Of a stretch of DNA of 19,004 bases, positions 16,108-19,004 are shown piece by piece. Below the pieces are notes generated by a model. It made no database searches. It was not told where the DNA came from and saw nothing but the letters and a program-made list of their open reading frames with translations. The DNA is taken from positions 1 through 19,004 of the forward strand of contig JAEZAV010000008.1 of NCBI GenBank assembly GCA_023430285.1. Reading direction: 5' to 3'. The DNA comes from Methanobacteriota archaeon. GTDB lineage: Archaea; Methanobacteriota; Methanobacteria; Methanobacteriales; Methanobacteriaceae. Each line of letters opens with the position of its first letter. Positions within the stretch are counted from its first letter, which is position 1. Position numbers and translations under genes: made by a program.

Positions 16108-16152
16108 TTTTTTTTACGGTTCGAATTTTTTTTTAATTAAAATTATTTTTTT
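16108..16152 (+). terminator. Triple T-tract terminator downstream of ppsA
   Basis: Three T-tracts follow the ppsA stop: eight T at 16108-16115, nine at 16126-16134 and seven at 16146-16152. No stable hairpin is needed for archaeal U-tract termination, and none is obvious. The rest of the 121-base gap to mfnA should hold that gene's promoter. Confidence 0.6.
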
Positions 16153-16212
16153 ATCTTAATATCAAAACAACCAACGTACGATTAAGCTCACCAAATCTAT
16201 CAAGGGGTAACA

Positions 16213-17391
16213 ATGGAAGATAAGGGAAGATCAGAAACTGAAATATTTGATGAATTACATCAGTTCAAAACTAGAGATATGACTCACCGTTCAGGCAAGA
16301 TACTTGGATCGATGTGCACATGTCCCCATCCTGTAGGTTTAAATGCATTTAAAATGTTTTTAGAATCGAATTTAGGAGATCCTGGATTATTTAAAGGAAC
16401 ACAAGCCATGGAAGATGAGGTTATCAGCTCATTAGGAGAACTTCTCGGCGAAAGTGATGTTTACGGACACATCATTACAGGCGGTACAGAAGCCAATATA
16501 ATGGCAATGAGGGCTGCTAGAAATACATTCAAACACAACCATCCTGATTGTGAAGAATTAAATATAGTTGTTCCTAAATCTGCCCATTTTAGTTTTAAAA
16601 AGGCTGCAGATATGCTGTGTTTAGATCTTTTAGAAGCAGATCTAGATGAAAATTACAGGGTGGATATGAATTCATTGGATGAACTAATAAACGAAAACAC
16701 CGTTGCCGTTGTTGCAATTGCAGGAACAACAGAACTTGGTAAGATTGATCCTGTGGAAAAAATATCTGAACTCTGCTTGGAAAGGGGAGTTTATCTACAT
16801 GTGGATGCAGCCTTTGGAGGTTACTCAATTCCATTTTTAAATGAAATAGGTTATGACCTTCCAAATTTTGATTTTAGGCTTCCTGGAGTTTGTTCCATTA
16901 CCATAGATCCGCACAAGATGGGACTGGCACCAATACCCACAGGTGGAATCCTTTTCAGAAAAAAAACATTCCTAGAATCCATAAGCATTGAAACTCCTTA
17001 CCTAACTGAAGACAGACAATCTACCATTGTTGGTACCAGAACAGGAGCTTCAACAGCAGCAACATGGGCTTTAATGAATTATTTAGGTAAAGAAGGATAC
17101 AGAAAGGTTTCAAATGAATGTATGGAAATCACAGAGTTACTTCACAGGGGTGTTGTTGATGCAGGGTTCAATCCAGTCACAGAACCCGAACTGAACATCG
17201 TGGCTTTCACATCCCATGAAATGACAGTGGATGAGATTGCAGAGGGCCTTGAAAGATCAGGTTGGGCTGTATCAATATCATCCTATCCTCGTGCAATCAG
17301 GATCATAGTCATGCCCCATGTTAAAAAGGAACATGTTGAACTTTTATTAGATGATCTGAGGGAACTGAGATCTCTTCATTCCAAGGAGTGA
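16213..17391 (+). CDS. mfnA: L-tyrosine decarboxylase MfnA (methanofuran biosynthesis)
   Basis: PLP enzyme making tyramine from L-tyrosine for methanofuran, the C1 carrier of the first step of CO2-reducing methanogenesis; some archaeal homologues act on aspartate instead. 392 aa, the usual MfnA length. Group II decarboxylase landmarks: GHIITGGTEANIMAMRAAR (PLP phosphate binding), H125 (SAHFSF, ring stacking), H196-V-D198-AAFGG, and the Schiff-base lysine K235 in TIDPHKMGLAP. A strong AGGGGT precedes ATG 16213. The fumarase-beta gene follows after six bases, so both are probably on one transcript. Confidence 0.93.
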   Translation: MEDKGRSETEIFDELHQFKTRDMTHRSGKILGSMCTCPHPVGLNAFKMFLESNLGDPGLFKGTQAMEDEVISSLGELLGESDVYGHIITGGTEANIMAMRAARNTFKHNHPDCEELNIVVPKSAHFSFKKAADMLCLDLLEADLDENYRVDMNSLDELINENTVAVVAIAGTTELGKIDPVEKISELCLERGVYLHVDAAFGGYSIPFLNEIGYDLPNFDFRLPGVCSITIDPHKMGLAPIPTGGILFRKKTFLESISIETPYLTEDRQSTIVGTRTGASTAATWALMNYLGKEGYRKVSNECMEITELLHRGVVDAGFNPVTEPELNIVAFTSHEMTVDEIAEGLERSGWAVSISSYPRAIRIIVMPHVKKEHVELLLDDLRELRSLHSKE

Positions 17392-17397
17392 ATAAAA

Positions 17398-17901
17398 TTG
17401 AAGGATTTAGTAGAATTAGAAACACCCATAACCCTGAAAAACATTAGAGAAATCGAAGTGGGCGACAGGTTGGAATTAAGTGGAGTAATTTTAACTGGTA
17501 GAGATGCTGCCCTTCCGAAATTGGTCAGTTCCATAAAAAATGGCCAACCTGCAGTAAATATTCAGGGAATGGTCATAATGCACACTGCAGTTAGTGATGC
17601 GGGAATATCTCCCACAACCAGTAACAAAGAAGAAATTGAGGAAAGCATACCATTTCTATCCAAAGAAGGTGTTAGGATCCATTTGGGGAAGGGTGCTCTA
17701 TCAGAAAAAACTGTGGAGGCTTTAAATCAATTTAATTCAATCTACGCAGTCACTCCTCCTGCAGCTGCACTTTTAACCAGCAAAGTTAAAACTCGTAAAG
17801 TTGCAGCGTTTGAAGAGGAGGGTATGGAAGCAATTCATGCACTTGAAGTTTCAAGACTTCCATGTATCGTTGCGTCTGCACATGGAAAAACCATTTACTA
17901 A
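17398..17901 (+). CDS. Class I fumarase / tartrate dehydratase beta subunit
   Basis: C-terminal-half subunit of a two-subunit [4Fe-4S] fumarase. Together with an alpha subunit it interconverts fumarate and malate in the partial reductive TCA pathway used for biosynthesis. The 167-aa product matches the last third of class I FumA: GRDAALPKL (34-42), KGALSEKTVEAL, TPPAAALLTSKV, EEGMEAIHALEV and a final SAHGKTIY. The alpha subunit, carrying the cluster, is not in the window. The start is TTG 17398, with AAGGAGTGA about eight bases upstream at the end of mfnA. It converges closely (12 bases) on upp. Confidence 0.9.
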   Translation: MKDLVELETPITLKNIREIEVGDRLELSGVILTGRDAALPKLVSSIKNGQPAVNIQGMVIMHTAVSDAGISPTTSNKEEIEESIPFLSKEGVRIHLGKGALSEKTVEALNQFNSIYAVTPPAAALLTSKVKTRKVAAFEEEGMEAIHALEVSRLPCIVASAHGKTIY

Positions 17902-17913
17902 GTGATTCAAATT

Positions 17914-18558
17914 CTATTTTTTTTGGAATGGTTTTCCAAAGGATATATCTCCAGCGTCTCCAAGACCTGGAACTATGTAACCATCAGTGTTAACATCGTT
18001 GTCTATGGCACAGGTGTATATCTCTATTTCTGGATGAGATTTCTTCAGGTTGACAATTCCTTCCCTGGAAGATATGACATTGAACAGGACAATTCTTGCA
18101 GGAGTGCCCCTTGATTTTATTTCGTTTAAAATTTCTTTGAGGGTGTGGCCTGTTGCAAGCATGGGATCTGCTACTACCACTATTTTTCCATTTATGTCCG
18201 GAACCTTGATGTAGTTCACATTGACTTTAAAAGGAACGGTTTCTTCACGCCAAGCTCCTATCATTCCGCACTCTGCTTCATTAAATATATGGATTATACC
18301 GTCAACAAGGGGAACTGCTGCCCTTAAAACATTTATAACGATAATATTTGATTCATCTTCTATAATTTCTCCTTCTGCTACTGCAAGTGGAGTTTTAATC
18401 TCAACTGTCTTTTTTTGGAGTGTTTTTGCAAATTCATAGCCCATAAACATCCCTATTTCCATCATGAGCCTTCGAAAATCGGCTCCTTTGATCCCTGATC
18501 TCCTTAACCTCGTGACTCTGTCCTGTACGGGTAGATGGTCTAATAATTCTATCTCCAT
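17914..18558 (-). CDS. upp: Uracil phosphoribosyltransferase
   Basis: Salvages uracil with PRPP to UMP. 214 aa: RRSGIKGADFRRLMMEIG near the N-terminus, VLRAAVP (78-84), the PRPP-binding motif VVVADPMLATGHT (127-139), and the uracil-binding loop VPGLGDAGDISFG (196-208). In many homologues the residue after GDAGD is basic; here it is Ile205. ATG 18558 is chosen over ATG 18579 and 18573 because GAGGTG lies seven bases upstream and family members begin near this point. The eight-T run at 17917-17924, which encodes the terminal lysines on this strand, also follows the fumarase-beta stop on the other. Confidence 0.93.
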   Translation of the reverse strand: MEIELLDHLPVQDRVTRLRRSGIKGADFRRLMMEIGMFMGYEFAKTLQKKTVEIKTPLAVAEGEIIEDESNIIVINVLRAAVPLVDGIIHIFNEAECGMIGAWREETVPFKVNVNYIKVPDINGKIVVVADPMLATGHTLKEILNEIKSRGTPARIVLFNVISSREGIVNLKKSHPEIEIYTCAIDNDVNTDGYIVPGLGDAGDISFGKPFQKK

Positions 18559-18703
18559 AAGTATGCACCTCATAAGCATTTATCATTTTGAACCAATTAA
18601 ACTTTCATTATCACTTTCGATCTTTAGTTTAAACGATGGTTATTTGAATTATTATCATGGTTTCAATTTGTCCTGTTTTCCAAAAGTTTGAAGTGGGTTA
18701 AAA

Positions 18704-18714
18704 CTAATATAATT
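18704..18714 (+). promoter_or_regulatory. Possible TATA box for the sugar-dehydrogenase-like gene
   Basis: CTAATATAATT is the best TATA-like element in the 200-base gap divergent from upp. It would start transcription about 25-30 bases before ATG 18761. The match is modest. Confidence 0.35.
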
Positions 18715-18760
18715 GTATTGATTTAATACAAGATTAAAATTAAGTATTGGTGCAATTGCA

Positions 18761-19004
18761 ATGGAAAAAAAGTACTTGTTAGCTATAATTATCGTTCTAA
18801 TTTTAGTTGTGGTGGCCATCCTAGTACTTCCTAAAAACTACAATGAAAATGGGTTTCGGTCGGATGTTATAGCCCAAGACCTGCAAGTTCCATGGGCCAT
18901 TGATTTTTTACCAAATAACACCATGATATTCACCCAGAGGCATGGTGAAGTTAAGATCGTCGATCCAGCAGGATCTGAAACAGTTGGGAGGATAAATGTA
19001 ACTC
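18761..19004 (+). CDS. PQQ-dependent sugar dehydrogenase-fold protein, N-terminal part (3' truncated)
   Basis: The first 81 codons of a gene running off the window. Residues 5-24 (YLLAIIIVLILVVVAILVLP) form a signal peptide or membrane anchor with no lipobox Cys. The mature start, FRSDVIAQDLQVPWAIDFLP, then TMIFTQRHGEVKIVD, is the characteristic first blade of soluble aldose sugar dehydrogenase/glucose-sorbosone dehydrogenase beta-propellers (YliI type), normally 350-400 aa. GGTG at 18749-18752 precedes ATG 18761. The protein is expected outside the membrane. Whether it binds PQQ or has enzyme activity cannot be judged from this fragment. Confidence 0.8.
   Translation, partial: MEKKYLLAIIIVLILVVVAILVLPKNYNENGFRSDVIAQDLQVPWAIDFLPNNTMIFTQRHGEVKIVDPAGSETVGRINVT

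Noticed and set aside
16117..16128. GGTTCGAATTT resembles a tRNA T-loop
   Set aside because: No acceptor, D or anticodon arm can be found around it, and it sits among terminator T-tracts.

Overview
The window is almost certainly from a mesophilic hydrogenotrophic methanogen of the Methanobacteriaceae, most likely Methanobacterium or a close relative. The DNA is AT-rich, Shine-Dalgarno sites read GGAGG/GGTGAT, TATA-type boxes precede genes, and T-tracts end them. Gene content is methanogen-specific: the F420-non-reducing hydrogenase operon mvhDGAB, CobY, MfnA, a methanogenesis marker protein, a SufBC-only iron-sulfur system and archaeal L10e. No mobile element, CRISPR array, rRNA or tRNA was seen.

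Layout. 1-1273 (+): the 3' end of a methanogenesis marker 14-like gene, then cobY and a small PRC-barrel gene in one tight cluster. 1568-3549 (-): sufC and sufB, overlapping, with a clear hairpin terminator. 3550-4040: a 490-base divergent regulatory region. 4041-8082 (+): mvhD-mvhG-mvhA-mvhB, with a TATA box, a leader hairpin and an intrinsic terminator. 8234-8413 (-): a 59-residue CooT-like nickel-binding gene converging on mvh. 8636-9934 (-): pyrC. 10041-11908 (+): a HIGH-type nucleotidyltransferase overlapping a long FKBP/SlyD-type prolyl isomerase. 11955-13160 (-): a CooC-like nickel ATPase, then the KEOPS subunit Pcc1, then a 50-residue basic membrane protein. 13290-16091 (+): ribosomal L10e and PEP synthase. 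16213-17901 (+): mfnA and a fumarase beta subunit. 17914-18558 (-): upp. 18761-end (+): the 5' end of a PQQ-type sugar dehydrogenase-fold protein.

How it fits together. MvhDGAB oxidises H2 and feeds electrons to heterodisulfide reductase, the core of CO2-reducing methanogenesis. It carries about a dozen iron-sulfur clusters plus a Ni-Fe site. Fe-S assembly genes (sufCB) are divergent from it, and a putative nickel protein (CooT-like) is convergent to it. A second putative nickel-insertion ATPase (CooC-like) lies about 4.7 kb further on. CobY (cobamides), MfnA (methanofuran), PEP synthase and the fumarase subunit belong to coenzyme and central carbon metabolism; pyrC and upp are pyrimidine synthesis and salvage.

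Most genes are recognisable families. The less described items are two small genes below usual ORF cut-offs (CooT-like at 8234-8413; basic membrane protein at 11955-12107), cysteine motifs in SufC and SufB, a degenerate cluster site in MvhB, and the suf/mvh intergenic region.
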